From assembly GCA_944385035.1 (NCBI GenBank), contig CALWVV010000004.1:112249-176248 (forward strand): a DNA stretch of 64,000 bases, given 5' to 3'. Shown one piece after another: positions 37,785 to 46,032 of the stretch. The notes under the pieces were generated by a model that saw only the letters and a list, made by a program, of their open reading frames with translations, was not told where the DNA came from and searched no databases. Each line of letters opens with the position of its first letter. Positions within the stretch are counted from its first letter, which is position 1. Source of the DNA: an uncultured Oscillospiraceae bacterium. GTDB taxonomy: Bacteria; Bacillota; Clostridia; Oscillospirales; Oscillospiraceae. The position numbers and the translations under genes were made by a program.

Positions 37785-38113
37785 GGCTGCTGATCTTCCC
37801 CAAATCCCATAATGAGAACCAATCCCAGGGCGATGACCAAATCCAGGTCGTCGCCCTCGGCAAATAAATAGAGCACGATGAGCAGCAGCAGAATGTCCCC
37901 GGTGTCAATGTCCTCCAGGTGGAGGGCCCGCAGGGCCCTGGTCAGCCCTCCTCCGCCGCCTTTGTGGGAAAACAGGGCAGACAGCCCCTCCCCGGACAAA
38001 AAGGGCGGCAGCTTGACCCGCTCTCCCTCCTGCCGGCGGGACGCAGGGCGGGCGTTTTCCCGGTCTGTTGGGACCCAGCTGCAGCTGTCCTGGGGTATGT
38101 AACGGTTATACAC
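37781..38113 (-). CDS. Small protein, conserved-looking, function unknown
   Basis: This 110-residue product starts at GTG 38113 just behind AGGAGG, with its start inside the previous stop region. It begins MYNRYIPQD and has a C-terminal hydrophobic part, LEDIDTGDILLLLIVLYLFAEGDDLDLVIALGLVLIMGF, with two short helices that could sit in a membrane. The middle is Gly-rich. It is the last gene of a three-gene minus-strand cluster, all small and without recognisable domain. A sporulation link is possible but not shown. Confidence 0.65.
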   Translation of the reverse strand: MYNRYIPQDSCSWVPTDRENARPASRRQEGERVKLPPFLSGEGLSALFSHKGGGGGLTRALRALHLEDIDTGDILLLLIVLYLFAEGDDLDLVIALGLVLIMGFGEDQQP

Positions 38114-38531
38114 CTTCCTCCTGCCCCCTTTCTCCCAGGGCGGTGATGGCCGCCCGGATCATTCGGGTCATCCGGGCAATTTGAATGGCCCGGTCCAGCC
38201 GCCCCCGGCGCTCCTCCCGGAGGAAGGGCCGCAGGGCCTGGAGCAGGGCGGCGTTGCGGTCCTCGGTGCTCTGGACCTGGCGGATGACCTCCATGCCGGT
38301 GCGCAGCAGGGCGGGGTCAATCTGTCCCAGCATGGATGACAGGTCCGGCTGGGCCGGCGCAGCGGTATGATACGCCTCCTCCCCCTCCATCTCCCGTTCC
38401 TCTTCATCCTCTGTTCGCTGCGGGTCCTCCCCCGGTCCGTCCCCGGACAGGGAGCGGGCCAGGGACATGATCTGGGCCATGGCCTCCTGGTTTCCCAGGA
38501 TCGCATTCAGTTTTTCATCAAACTCCGCCAC
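38106..38531 (-). CDS. Small helical protein, function unknown
   Basis: This 141-residue protein (GTG start at 38531) has an N-terminal helix LNAILGNQEAMAQIMSLARSL, an acidic low-complexity segment (about 32-52, many Glu), then two or three helices including LQALRPFLREERRGRLDRAIQIARMTRMIRAA. It has no Cys, catalytic motif or membrane segment. It is encoded between two other small unknown genes with an 8-base overlap downstream. The similar Met/Gln-rich helices in the upstream product suggest that the two might interact. Confidence 0.65.
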   Translation of the reverse strand: MAEFDEKLNAILGNQEAMAQIMSLARSLSGDGPGEDPQRTEDEEEREMEGEEAYHTAAPAQPDLSSMLGQIDPALLRTGMEVIRQVQSTEDRNAALLQALRPFLREERRGRLDRAIQIARMTRMIRAAITALGERGQEEGV

Positions 38532-38561
38532 TTCCTGCCCACCTCCCTCCGGGGCCGGCGC

Positions 38562-38831
38562 TCATAGTCCGGCCTTCTTTGCCTGCTCGCCGATCCGCTC
38601 CACCAGATCCGCCCCCTCTTTGGAGTTCATCAGCCGGTCCATCATCTCCATGAGCTGCTGGGGATTTCCCTGGGTGGCAGCCTGGGCCGCCTGGCGAACC
38701 TGTCCCCCCTGGCGCTGGAGCAGCTCCATCAGGCGTTTGGCGTCCTCCGTTCCGGCCAGGGAAGCGATGGCCTGCTGGTTTTTCATCATCTCCTCCGGGC
38801 CCATAGCCCCGGAAGCCTGTGTTTCTTTCAT
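38562..38831 (-). CDS. Small Met/Gln-rich helical protein, function unknown
   Basis: This 89-residue product starts at the ATG at 38831 behind GGGAGGA; the five extra codons upstream are unlikely. It is almost entirely helical and rich in Met, Gln, Ala and Glu (GPEEMMKNQQAIASLAG, NPQQLMEMMDRLMNSKEGADLVERI). It heads the cluster 38831-37781. No homologue is recognised. Confidence 0.65.
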   Translation of the reverse strand: MKETQASGAMGPEEMMKNQQAIASLAGTEDAKRLMELLQRQGGQVRQAAQAATQGNPQQLMEMMDRLMNSKEGADLVERIGEQAKKAGL

Positions 38832-38913
38832 GGCAATTCCTCCCATCCAGGGCGGCTGTGCCGCCCCATCGGTTTACTCCAGTATATGCGCCCCAAATCC
38901 GGAGGTGACACTT

Positions 38914-39372
38914 TTGAAAATTCTTGTGCTTTCCGACTCTCACCGCTCCATGGCCGGCATCTACCATGCCATCGACACCCAGAAGCCGGACCACGTCATC
39001 CACTTGGGTGACCTGATGGAGGATGCAGAGTATGCCTCCATGGTCTATCCCACCCTGCCCATCTGCATGGTGCCGGGCAATTGCGACGGGTGGACCAGTG
39101 CGGAGGCCATCAAGCAGATTACCCTGGGGGGCCAGTCCATTCTTTTGTCCCACGGACACCTGTGGGGCGTGAAAAGCGGCTATGACCGGGCCTACGCCCA
39201 GGCAAGAGCCGTGGGAGCCGATATTCTTCTCTTCGGACACACCCACCAGGCTCTTTGCTGCCAGCTGGAGGATGGACTATGGGTGCTCAATCCCGGCTCC
39301 AGCCGCTCCACCTACGGGGTCATTACCCTGGATGAGGCGGGGATCTCCTGCTCCATCCATCCTCAAACCTGA
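38914..39372 (+). CDS. YfcE/MJ0936-type metallophosphoesterase
   Basis: This 152-residue phosphodiesterase uses two metals. Motifs are KILVLSDSH (about 2-10), HLGDLM (about 31-36), MVPGNCDG (about 54-61), LLSHGHLWG (about 80-88) and FGHTHQA (about 108-114), which together form the calcineurin-like metal site. The start is the TTG at 38914, six bases after GGAGGTG; a longer open frame extends to 38467 but runs antisense through the small-gene cluster. The substrate is unknown; YfcE family enzymes hydrolyse simple phosphodiesters. Confidence 0.9.
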   Translation: MKILVLSDSHRSMAGIYHAIDTQKPDHVIHLGDLMEDAEYASMVYPTLPICMVPGNCDGWTSAEAIKQITLGGQSILLSHGHLWGVKSGYDRAYAQARAVGADILLFGHTHQALCCQLEDGLWVLNPGSSRSTYGVITLDEAGISCSIHPQT

Positions 39373-39403
39373 CGTTCTTTTTCTTGCCGGGAGGTGACTG
39401 CCC

Positions 39404-40930
39404 TTGAAAAAACTGCTGTACATCCTGTTCCACCGCTCGGTCTTTGTGGGCCTGTCCCTGCTGGCCCAGATCGCCACATTGTTGGTCATGGTGGTCACCT
39501 TTTCCGAGTATACGGAAACCTTCTACTGGTGTCTCGTCGCCATCAGCGTCCTGGCCGCTCTGGCCATTGTGGGCAGCCGTATGGAGCCGGGGTACAAGAT
39601 CGCCTGGCTGCTGCTGATCCTCCCCTTCCCCGTGTTTGGCGGAGTGTTCTTCCTGATGGTAGGCGGAGGCGCGGTGCCAAAGCGCACCCGGCGCCGTATG
39701 CAGGGCATGCTGAAAAAGACCGCCCAGGTCCTCCGGGATGACTTCAAGTCCGATGACCTGCTCCCCTTGGGGGGAGACGCCGCCGGCCAGGCCAGCTTTC
39801 TGGAGCGACGGGCCGCCTGCCCCGCCTATACCAACACAGAGACGGAATATTTCCCCCTGGGAGATGCCGCCTTCCCCCGTATGCTGGAGGAGCTGGAAAA
39901 GGCGGAGAAATATATCTTCCTGGAGTACTTTATCATCCAGCCCGGCGTCTTCTGGGACAGTATCCTCGCCATTTTGGAGCGCAAGGCCGCCCAGGGCGTA
40001 GAGATCCGGGTGATGTATGACGACATGGGCTGCATGTTTACCCTGCCCCGTGACTATAATGAGATCCTCACCCGCAAGGGCATCCAGTGCCGGGTGTTCA
40101 ACCGCTTTCTTCCGGTCATGTCCCTGCGCCTGAACAACCGGGACCACCGAAAGCTGATGATCATCGACGGGAAGGTGGGCTTCACCGGGGGGATCAATCT
40201 GGCCGATGAGTATATCAACGTAAAGGAGCGCTTCGGCCACTGGAAGGACAGTGCCATCCTCCTGGAGGGGGACGCGGTCTGGTCCATGACGGTGATGTTT
40301 CTCACCATGTGGGACCACATTGCCTCCTGGGATGAGGACTTTGACCGTTTCCGTCCTCCCGCCGCCCCGGTACGGCCCTGGACGGGCTATGTGCAGCCCT
40401 ATACCGACACGCCGCTGGACAGCGAGGCGGTGGGCCAGGCGGTATACCTCAACATGATCGCCAAGGCCAAAAAATATATTTACATCACCACTCCCTATCT
40501 GGTGATTGACGTGGCCACCAATACCGCCCTGTGCAACGCCGCAAAGTCCGGCGTGGATGTGCGCCTCATTACTCCTCACATTCCCGACAAGCAATATGTC
40601 TTTCAGGTCACCCGCGCCCACTACCCGCCCCTGCTGGAGGCAGGTGTGAAGATCTATGAGTACACCCCTGGGTTCATCCACGCGAAGAACTTTGTGGTGG
40701 ATGACCGCTTTGCCACCGTGGGCACTGTCAATCTGGACTACCGCAGTCTCTTCCTCCACTTTGAGGATGGCGTGTGGCTGTGCGAAGCCCCCTGCATCCG
40801 GGACATCCGCCAGGATTTTGAGGAGACCTTAAAGGTCTGCGAATCCATCTCCCTGCGCCGGGCCAAGCACCTGAACATCCTGCTCCAGCTGTACCGGAGC
40901 ATTTTGCGTGTATTCGCTCCCCTGATGTGA
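39404..40930 (+). CDS. cls: Cardiolipin synthase
   Basis: This 508-residue membrane enzyme joins two phosphatidylglycerols to cardiolipin. Two N-terminal helices (about 13-32 and 40-60, plus another near 66-85) are followed by two phospholipase D-type HKD motifs: NRDHRKLMIIDGKVGFTGG near 244 and FIHAKNFVVDDRFATVGTVN near 424. It starts at TTG 39404 after GGGAGGTG, 31 bases behind the phosphoesterase gene. A strong terminator follows. Confidence 0.93.
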   Translation: MKKLLYILFHRSVFVGLSLLAQIATLLVMVVTFSEYTETFYWCLVAISVLAALAIVGSRMEPGYKIAWLLLILPFPVFGGVFFLMVGGGAVPKRTRRRMQGMLKKTAQVLRDDFKSDDLLPLGGDAAGQASFLERRAACPAYTNTETEYFPLGDAAFPRMLEELEKAEKYIFLEYFIIQPGVFWDSILAILERKAAQGVEIRVMYDDMGCMFTLPRDYNEILTRKGIQCRVFNRFLPVMSLRLNNRDHRKLMIIDGKVGFTGGINLADEYINVKERFGHWKDSAILLEGDAVWSMTVMFLTMWDHIASWDEDFDRFRPPAAPVRPWTGYVQPYTDTPLDSEAVGQAVYLNMIAKAKKYIYITTPYLVIDVATNTALCNAAKSGVDVRLITPHIPDKQYVFQVTRAHYPPLLEAGVKIYEYTPGFIHAKNFVVDDRFATVGTVNLDYRSLFLHFEDGVWLCEAPCIRDIRQDFEETLKVCESISLRRAKHLNILLQLYRSILRVFAPLM

Positions 40931-40937
40931 CTAAGCC

Positions 40938-40971
40938 AAAAGGCGCCGCCCCATGGGGCGGCGCCTTTTTT
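40938..40971. terminator. Bidirectional intrinsic terminator
   Basis: A 15-bp perfect stem (40938-40952 with 40955-40969) has A and T runs at its ends and separates cls from the convergent Cys-rich gene. Confidence 0.9.
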
Positions 40972-40973
40972 GC

Positions 40974-41819
40974 TTAGCGGCAGCAGTGCTGGCTATTGCC
41001 GTTACTGTTTCCGCCGGTCTGGCTGCTGGGCGGGAAGAATTCGCCCACCGGGAACTGGACCTTGCGGAACATCTCGCAGGGGTCCTCCTGGCAGGGATCG
41101 TCACAGCCGCCCGTGCAGCTGCAATCCTTGGTGGGAATGCAGTAGTCATAGGCGGGGATCAGAATCTGGGTATCCCGTTCCATACGGATGATGGTGAACT
41201 GGCCCAGGGTGACAAAGAGCCGGTGCTGGTCGCCGCTCATCATCAGCTCATCCCCGAAGCAGGCGGCCACACCCATGGGAATGTCCGTGCAGGAGCAGTC
41301 GCAGGGGCGGCAGTGGCACACGTCCACCAGCTTCAGATTGAGGATCAGCGGATCCACCGCCTCTACCACCGCTGTGGGCACGCTGGTCCGGGGCAGGCAC
41401 TGGATCTCCGCCCCGTTCTCCCCTACCTGAGAGGAGAAGACCTTGGCGCCGCCATCGCTGCCGAAGAGCACCGCACGCTTTTCAAACACCGCCAGACCGC
41501 AGACCTCTACCGGCCGGGCGGCACCCACAAAGGCATCGGCGGTAATGCGGTAGAAGAACCGCACATCCACGGTATAGAAGCCCCGGTTAAAGGTGACAGG
41601 CTCCACATCGATGTACGCGTACAGCAGCTCAGCACATTTGGCCTTGACGGACTGGGCCCGGTCAATGACCTCCTGGGAGCACCGGGTGGGGTACACCCGC
41701 AGATCCTCAACGCAGTCCCGATCCTTACAGGAATCAAAGATTTTCTTCGTGTGTATGCACACGGCCTCCCGGATATTGCGCTCATCGCACACGGGGCCGG
41801 GCACGACCTTTTCTGGCAT
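40974..41819 (-). CDS. Cysteine-rich protein, possibly spore-surface, function unknown
   Basis: This 281-residue product starts at the ATG at 41819 behind TTAGGAGGG. It has no signal peptide or membrane helix. The first half contains CIHTKKIFDSCKDRDC and a beta-rich stretch (AYIDVEPVTFNRGFYTVDVRF), and the second is rich in Cys clusters: VCHCRPCDCSC near 195 and DCSCTGGCDDPC near 240, ending in HCCR. About 20 Cys residues in a cytosolic protein of a spore former suggests cross-linking in a coat layer, but this is inference; I do not recognise the family. Confidence 0.7.
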   Translation of the reverse strand: MPEKVVPGPVCDERNIREAVCIHTKKIFDSCKDRDCVEDLRVYPTRCSQEVIDRAQSVKAKCAELLYAYIDVEPVTFNRGFYTVDVRFFYRITADAFVGAARPVEVCGLAVFEKRAVLFGSDGGAKVFSSQVGENGAEIQCLPRTSVPTAVVEAVDPLILNLKLVDVCHCRPCDCSCTDIPMGVAACFGDELMMSGDQHRLFVTLGQFTIIRMERDTQILIPAYDYCIPTKDCSCTGGCDDPCQEDPCEMFRKVQFPVGEFFPPSSQTGGNSNGNSQHCCR

Positions 41820-41934
41820 ATCGTTCCCTCCTAAATTTGGATGGTTATGGGCGGGTAAAGGCCCATTTGGAGTTTGCTTCCATTCCATCTTATGTGCAAG
41901 GCGAATTTTGGTGCCCCGACTGGGCAGGCCGGGC

Positions 41935-41963
41935 TTGCCCTTTTTGTTTTTTTTGGATATAAT
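41935..41963 (+). promoter_or_regulatory. Promoter of the DUF4364 gene
   Basis: TTGCCC (41935-41940) and TATAAT (41958-41963) have a 17-base spacer just before the gene at 42005. Confidence 0.65.
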
Positions 41964-42004
41964 AGTAGCTTGAGAATGGAAAGCGTGAAAGGAGCGTGTG
42001 CCTG

Positions 42005-42532
42005 ATGGCCATCGGATTTATCCAGGACGAGCTGGATTTGAAGCTGCTGGTCCTCTACATCATGGACCGGACTGCCGGCCCCATCACCTTTTTGCAGCTG
42101 TTTGAACTGGCACTGTGCGATGCGGGGGTAGATTACTTCTCCCTCACCCAGGCAGTGGAGCACATGGTGGCCACAGGGCAGCTGTCCAAGGAGGACGGGC
42201 GCTACTCCATCACGGACAAGGGCCGGCGCAACAGCCAGATCTGTGAGAGCAGCCTGCCCTACTCGGTGCGTCTGCACTGCGACGAGAACCTGGTGAAGGT
42301 GAACGATGCCCTGCGCCGGGAGGCACAGGTCCAGTCCAAGGTCACCGGCAACCCCGACGGGACCGCCACGCTCCACTTGACCCTCAACGACCTGGAGACC
42401 CCTCTGCTCCATCTGGAGCTGTTCTCTCCCACCGCTGCCCAGGCCGACGCCTGGGGCGAGGTCTTCCGGGCCGACCCTGGGAAGTTCTATCTGGCGGTGA
42501 CCAAGCTTCTGGAAAAGAAGGAGGAGGCGTAA
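42005..42532 (+). CDS. DUF4364 family protein
   Basis: This 175-residue protein starts at ATG 42005, ten bases after GGAG; GTG at 41996 would be too close. It shows the DUF4364 layout: a winged-helix-like N-terminal part (FIQDELDLKLLVLYIMDRTAGPITFLQL, then YSITDKGRRNSQICESSLPYSVR) and a beta-rich C-terminal half. The N-terminal half resembles a transcription factor, so it may bind DNA. The PNPOx-like gene follows after two bases. Confidence 0.85.
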   Translation: MAIGFIQDELDLKLLVLYIMDRTAGPITFLQLFELALCDAGVDYFSLTQAVEHMVATGQLSKEDGRYSITDKGRRNSQICESSLPYSVRLHCDENLVKVNDALRREAQVQSKVTGNPDGTATLHLTLNDLETPLLHLELFSPTAAQADAWGEVFRADPGKFYLAVTKLLEKKEEA

Positions 42533-42534
42533 AC

Positions 42535-43023
42535 ATGGAGATGAGACGAAAGGACCGCGCCCGTGACGAGGGGTTTTCTCTGGAGCTCATAGACCGGTGC
42601 AGCCACGGGGTGTTGGCTTTGAACACCGGCGAGGATACCCCCTACTGCCTGCCCCTTTCCCTGGTGCGGGTGGACCGGTCCCTTTACTTCCACTGCGCCC
42701 GCCAGGGGCGGAAGGTGGAGCTTATGCGCGCCTGCCCCAAGGTATGCCTCACCTTTGTGGGAGGCGACCGCCCCGCCTTTCTGGAGCCCGACGAGTACAC
42801 CACCTATTTCCAGTCCGCCATTGTCACCGGCACAGTCCACGAGGTCACCGATGACGCGGAGAAAATTCTGGCCCTCCGGGCTCTATGCGAGAAGCTCACC
42901 CCCCAGGCCATGGACGCTGACCAGTTTGAGCGGGCCATCGCCCGCAGTCTGAAGGCCACCGGTGTCTGGCGCATCGATATGGAGGATATCTCCGGCAAGG
43001 AGAAGGCCCCAAAGATCCAATAA
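42535..43023 (+). CDS. Pyridoxamine 5'-phosphate oxidase-like flavoprotein (NimA type)
   Basis: This 162-residue protein has the split-barrel fold that binds FMN. The N-terminal CSHGVLALNTGEDTPYCLPLSLV and RSLYFHCARQGRKVELMRACPKVCLTFVGG are typical of the NimA-like family (5-nitroimidazole reductases and relatives). It is probably a flavin-dependent reductase; resistance to nitroimidazoles should not be assumed. It is coupled to the DUF4364 gene and followed by a terminator. Confidence 0.87.
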   Translation: MEMRRKDRARDEGFSLELIDRCSHGVLALNTGEDTPYCLPLSLVRVDRSLYFHCARQGRKVELMRACPKVCLTFVGGDRPAFLEPDEYTTYFQSAIVTGTVHEVTDDAEKILALRALCEKLTPQAMDADQFERAIARSLKATGVWRIDMEDISGKEKAPKIQ

Positions 43024-43054
43024 AAAAAGGCCGCCCTGAGGGCGGTCTTTTTTT
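43022..43054. terminator. Bidirectional intrinsic terminator
   Basis: GGCCGCCC/GGGCGGTC with a TGA loop lies between A and T runs, and separates convergent genes. Confidence 0.85.
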
Positions 43055-44348
43055 ATTCCTCTTCCTTCATTGGGAGGGGGTCTTTCCTAAGCGGACCTGT
43101 TTTACCCAGATAGTCCTGTGTGTTCTGAGGCAGCTTCCGCTTGCCCAGGCCATAGCGCACCAGGCGGCTGACCGCGCTGTAGAACATGGCAAACACCGGT
43201 ACGCCCAGCACCATCCCGCCAAAGCCAAACAGGCCGCCGAACAGCAAGATGGAAAAGAGCACCCAGAAGGATGCCAGGCCCGTGGAATCACCCAGAATCT
43301 TCGGGCCCAGGATGTTGCCGTCAAACTGCTGAAGCACCAGAATAAACAGGGCAAAATACACGCTTTGAATGGGGTCGATAATGAAAATCAGCAGAATGCA
43401 GGGAATGGCTCCGATAAACGGCCCGAAGAAAGGGATCACGTTGGTCACACCCACGATGGTGGCCAGCAGGGCCGGATAGGGGAATTTGAAGATGTTGCAG
43501 CACACCAGGCAGATGATGCCGATAATCAGGGAGTCTACGATCTTGCCATTGATGAAGCCGCTCATGATCCGGTAGGCGTTGCGGGTCTCCTCCACGATCA
43601 GGTCAGCAATATCGGTGCGGAACACGCTGTAGACGATCTTTTTGGACTGGGCGGAAAAGGTGTCCTTCATGGCCAGCAGATACACCGAAACGATAATGGC
43701 AATGAGCAGGTCCTTCACCAGCAGCAGCGTGGCAAGCAGAATGGCAGACACGCCGGACACCACACCCGTGATGTTGGGGAGAACCTCCTTATGCATCCAG
43801 TCCAGCGTGGCGCTGACCGACTGGAGATTGGGCAGGATGTCCGAGTTGAGCCACTGTTCCAGGGACAGGGCCGCAGATTCATAGCCCGAGAGCACCGCCC
43901 CCTGGATCTCGGGATTATCCTCCAGGAAGGTCCTGAGCCACCCCTGGGCCTGCTCGATATAGCCGGGGATGGCGTTGACCAGGTCCACAACGCTCTGCCA
44001 CACCTGGGGGATCACCATGGCAAGCAGGATGTAAAGGACAAAGATGGCCAGCAGCAGGCTGAACAGAATGGCCAGGAAGTTGAGAAATTTCAGGCTTCTC
44101 TTGTCCTCCAGCCGCTTATCCGGGGTCATGGAAAGTAAAAAGGACAAAATCCTCCGGTGGACCGGCAGCAGCAGAAATGCGATCACCGCTCCCATAAAGA
44201 TGGGCCGCAGGATCTGTCCTATCATTCCCAGAAAGGAAAGTACCTCCTTGGCATGGAACAAGAAGAAAAACAGCAGCAGCGCCCCCGCGATCACCGCAAA
44301 GGCGGTCAATCCTGCCGCCACATATGGATTCTTTCGGTGGTTGTGCAA
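43053..44348 (-). CDS. AI-2E family transporter (putative permease)
   Basis: This 431-residue protein has about seven to eight membrane helices and AI-2E family features: VYLLAMKDTFSAQSKKI, SGFINGKIVDSLIIGIICLVCC and GVTNVIPFFGPFIGAIPCILLIFI. It starts at TTG 44348 behind GGGGAGAG and lies 18 bases after purB on the same strand, so both are probably co-transcribed. Members export autoinducer-2 or act as Na+/H+ antiporters; the sequence does not distinguish them. Confidence 0.87.
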   Translation of the reverse strand: MHNHRKNPYVAAGLTAFAVIAGALLLFFFLFHAKEVLSFLGMIGQILRPIFMGAVIAFLLLPVHRRILSFLLSMTPDKRLEDKRSLKFLNFLAILFSLLLAIFVLYILLAMVIPQVWQSVVDLVNAIPGYIEQAQGWLRTFLEDNPEIQGAVLSGYESAALSLEQWLNSDILPNLQSVSATLDWMHKEVLPNITGVVSGVSAILLATLLLVKDLLIAIIVSVYLLAMKDTFSAQSKKIVYSVFRTDIADLIVEETRNAYRIMSGFINGKIVDSLIIGIICLVCCNIFKFPYPALLATIVGVTNVIPFFGPFIGAIPCILLIFIIDPIQSVYFALFILVLQQFDGNILGPKILGDSTGLASFWVLFSILLFGGLFGFGGMVLGVPVFAMFYSAVSRLVRYGLGKRKLPQNTQDYLGKTGPLRKDPLPMKEEE

Positions 44349-44366
44349 CCCGTTCTCTCCCCTCTC

Positions 44367-45803
44367 TTATACATTCAGCTCTGTATCCCGGCCCTCCAAA
44401 GCCCAGGCATACCGCTCCAGTACAGGCTGAATTTCATGCTTTAAGAACTCCTCCACCTGCTGGGGGCAGCGGCCGATATACCGGCTGGGCTCCAGATGGG
44501 CGGAGAGCTCCTCCTTTGTCATGCCGAAGGCGGGGTCAGCGGCCATCAGGTCAATGAGGTTGTTGGGCTTGCCCAGCTCCTTCACCTGGTAACCGGCCTG
44601 CTGGGACAGCACCCGGATGCGCTCGTGGAGCGCCTGCCGGTCCCCGCCCCGCTTCACCGCATCCATCATAATGTTTTCGCTGGCCATAAAGGGCAGCTCT
44701 TCCAGGATGTGCTTCTCAATGACCTTGGGATGGACCACCAGCCCGGCGGCCACATTGGCCCAGATATTCAAAATGGCATCCACCGCCAAAAACGCTTCCG
44801 GAACGCTCAGGCGCTTGTTGGCCGAGTCGTCCAGGGTACGCTCAAACCACTGGGTAGACGCGGTGATGGCGGGGTTCATGGCGTCGGCGAGCACATACCG
44901 GGCCAGGGCACAGATGCGCTCACAGCGCATGGGATTGCGCTTATAGGGCATGGCGGAAGAACCGATCTGGTTCTTTTCAAAGGGCTCCTCCACTTCCTTC
45001 AAATGGCACAGCAGGCGCAGGTCGGTGGCAAATTTGCTGGCACTTTGGGCAATGCCGCACAGGGTGGACAGGACATTATAGTCCATTTTCCGGGAATAAG
45101 TCTGGCCGCTGACCGGGACACAGGCTGTAAAGCCCATTTCCTTTGCAATCTTTTCCTCCAGGGCCTTTACCTTCTCATGGTCCCCTTCAAACAGCTCCAG
45201 GAAGGAGGCCTGGGTGCCGGTGGTGCCCTTGGACCCCAGCAGCTTCAAAGTGGAAAGGCGGTACTCCACCTCCTGCAGGTCCATCAGCAATTCATTCATC
45301 CACAAGGTGGCCCGCTTGCCCACGGTGACCAGCTGAGCGGCCTGGAAGTGGGTGAACCCCAGGGTGGGCAGGGCCTTATATTCATCGGCAAATTTGGCCA
45401 TGTGGGAAAGGACCCGGACAATTTTGTCCCGAACTAGCTCCAGTGCCTCTTTCATAAGGATCACATCGGTGTTGTCCCCCACATAACAGCTGGTAGCCCC
45501 CAGATGGATGATGGGCATAGCCTTGGGGCACAGCTCCCCATAGGTATGGACATGGGCCATCACGTCGTGGCGCAGCTTCTTCTCCCACTGGGCGGCCTTC
45601 TCATAGTCGATGTCGGTGATGTGGGCCTCCAGCTCGTCCACCTGTTCCTGGGTCACCGGGAGCCCAAGCTCCATCTCCCCCCGAGCCAGAGCGACCCACA
45701 GCCGCCGCCAGGTGGAAAATTTCTTATCGGCGGAAAAAATATACTGCATCTCGTCGCTGGCGTAGCGGGAGGACAAGGGGCTTTCATAACGGTTTGTTGA
45801 CAT
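44367..45803 (-). CDS. purB: Adenylosuccinate lyase
   Basis: This 478-residue enzyme of the fumarase/aspartase superfamily cleaves SAICAR and adenylosuccinate in purine synthesis. The superfamily signature GSSAMPYKRNPMRCE (about 287-301) contains the catalytic loop Ser, and the earlier TSCYVGDNTDVILM and KGTTGTQASFLELF are conserved. ATG at 45803 is preferred over GTG at 45809 because GAGAAGG lies eight bases upstream. A TATAAT at 45883-45878 on the minus strand may be its promoter. Confidence 0.95.
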   Translation of the reverse strand: MSTNRYESPLSSRYASDEMQYIFSADKKFSTWRRLWVALARGEMELGLPVTQEQVDELEAHITDIDYEKAAQWEKKLRHDVMAHVHTYGELCPKAMPIIHLGATSCYVGDNTDVILMKEALELVRDKIVRVLSHMAKFADEYKALPTLGFTHFQAAQLVTVGKRATLWMNELLMDLQEVEYRLSTLKLLGSKGTTGTQASFLELFEGDHEKVKALEEKIAKEMGFTACVPVSGQTYSRKMDYNVLSTLCGIAQSASKFATDLRLLCHLKEVEEPFEKNQIGSSAMPYKRNPMRCERICALARYVLADAMNPAITASTQWFERTLDDSANKRLSVPEAFLAVDAILNIWANVAAGLVVHPKVIEKHILEELPFMASENIMMDAVKRGGDRQALHERIRVLSQQAGYQVKELGKPNNLIDLMAADPAFGMTKEELSAHLEPSRYIGRCPQQVEEFLKHEIQPVLERYAWALEGRDTELNV

Positions 45804-45877
45804 GGGCACAACCTTCTCTTTCGACGATTTGATCTCTCTCCCCGCCTTCCCTTTGGGGGCGCGGGTTTACCGTTTTC

Positions 45878-45906
45878 ATTATAGACCAGTTTCCCTTTTT
45901 TCGCCA
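45878..45906 (-). promoter_or_regulatory. Likely purB promoter
   Basis: TATAAT (45883-45878) has a weak TGGCGA (45906-45901) 17 bases upstream on the minus strand. Confidence 0.45.
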
Positions 45907-45982
45907 CTCCCCTCGGCAAAATTTACAGAACTTTTGCAAACAGGCCACGACACCCACACTCCCCTGCCCAGGCCCTTCCAAC

Positions 45983-46014
45983 AAAAAACTCCCCCGGCCA
46001 AAAAGCCGGGGGAG
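45983..46014 (-). terminator. Intrinsic terminator of the aminotransferase gene
   Basis: CTCCCCCGGC/GCCGGGGGAG (45989-45998 with 46005-46014) is followed on the minus strand by six T residues. Confidence 0.85.
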
Positions 46015-46032
46015 TCGTTTGCAGGATAAAAA

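Noticed and set aside
38467-38913. Upstream part of the open frame containing the phosphoesterase
   Set aside because: It is antisense to three small genes; the family N-terminus KILVLSDSH begins right after TTG 38914.
42535-43023. Nitroimidazole resistance gene
   Set aside because: The NimA-like fold is common and most relatives have no proven resistance role.
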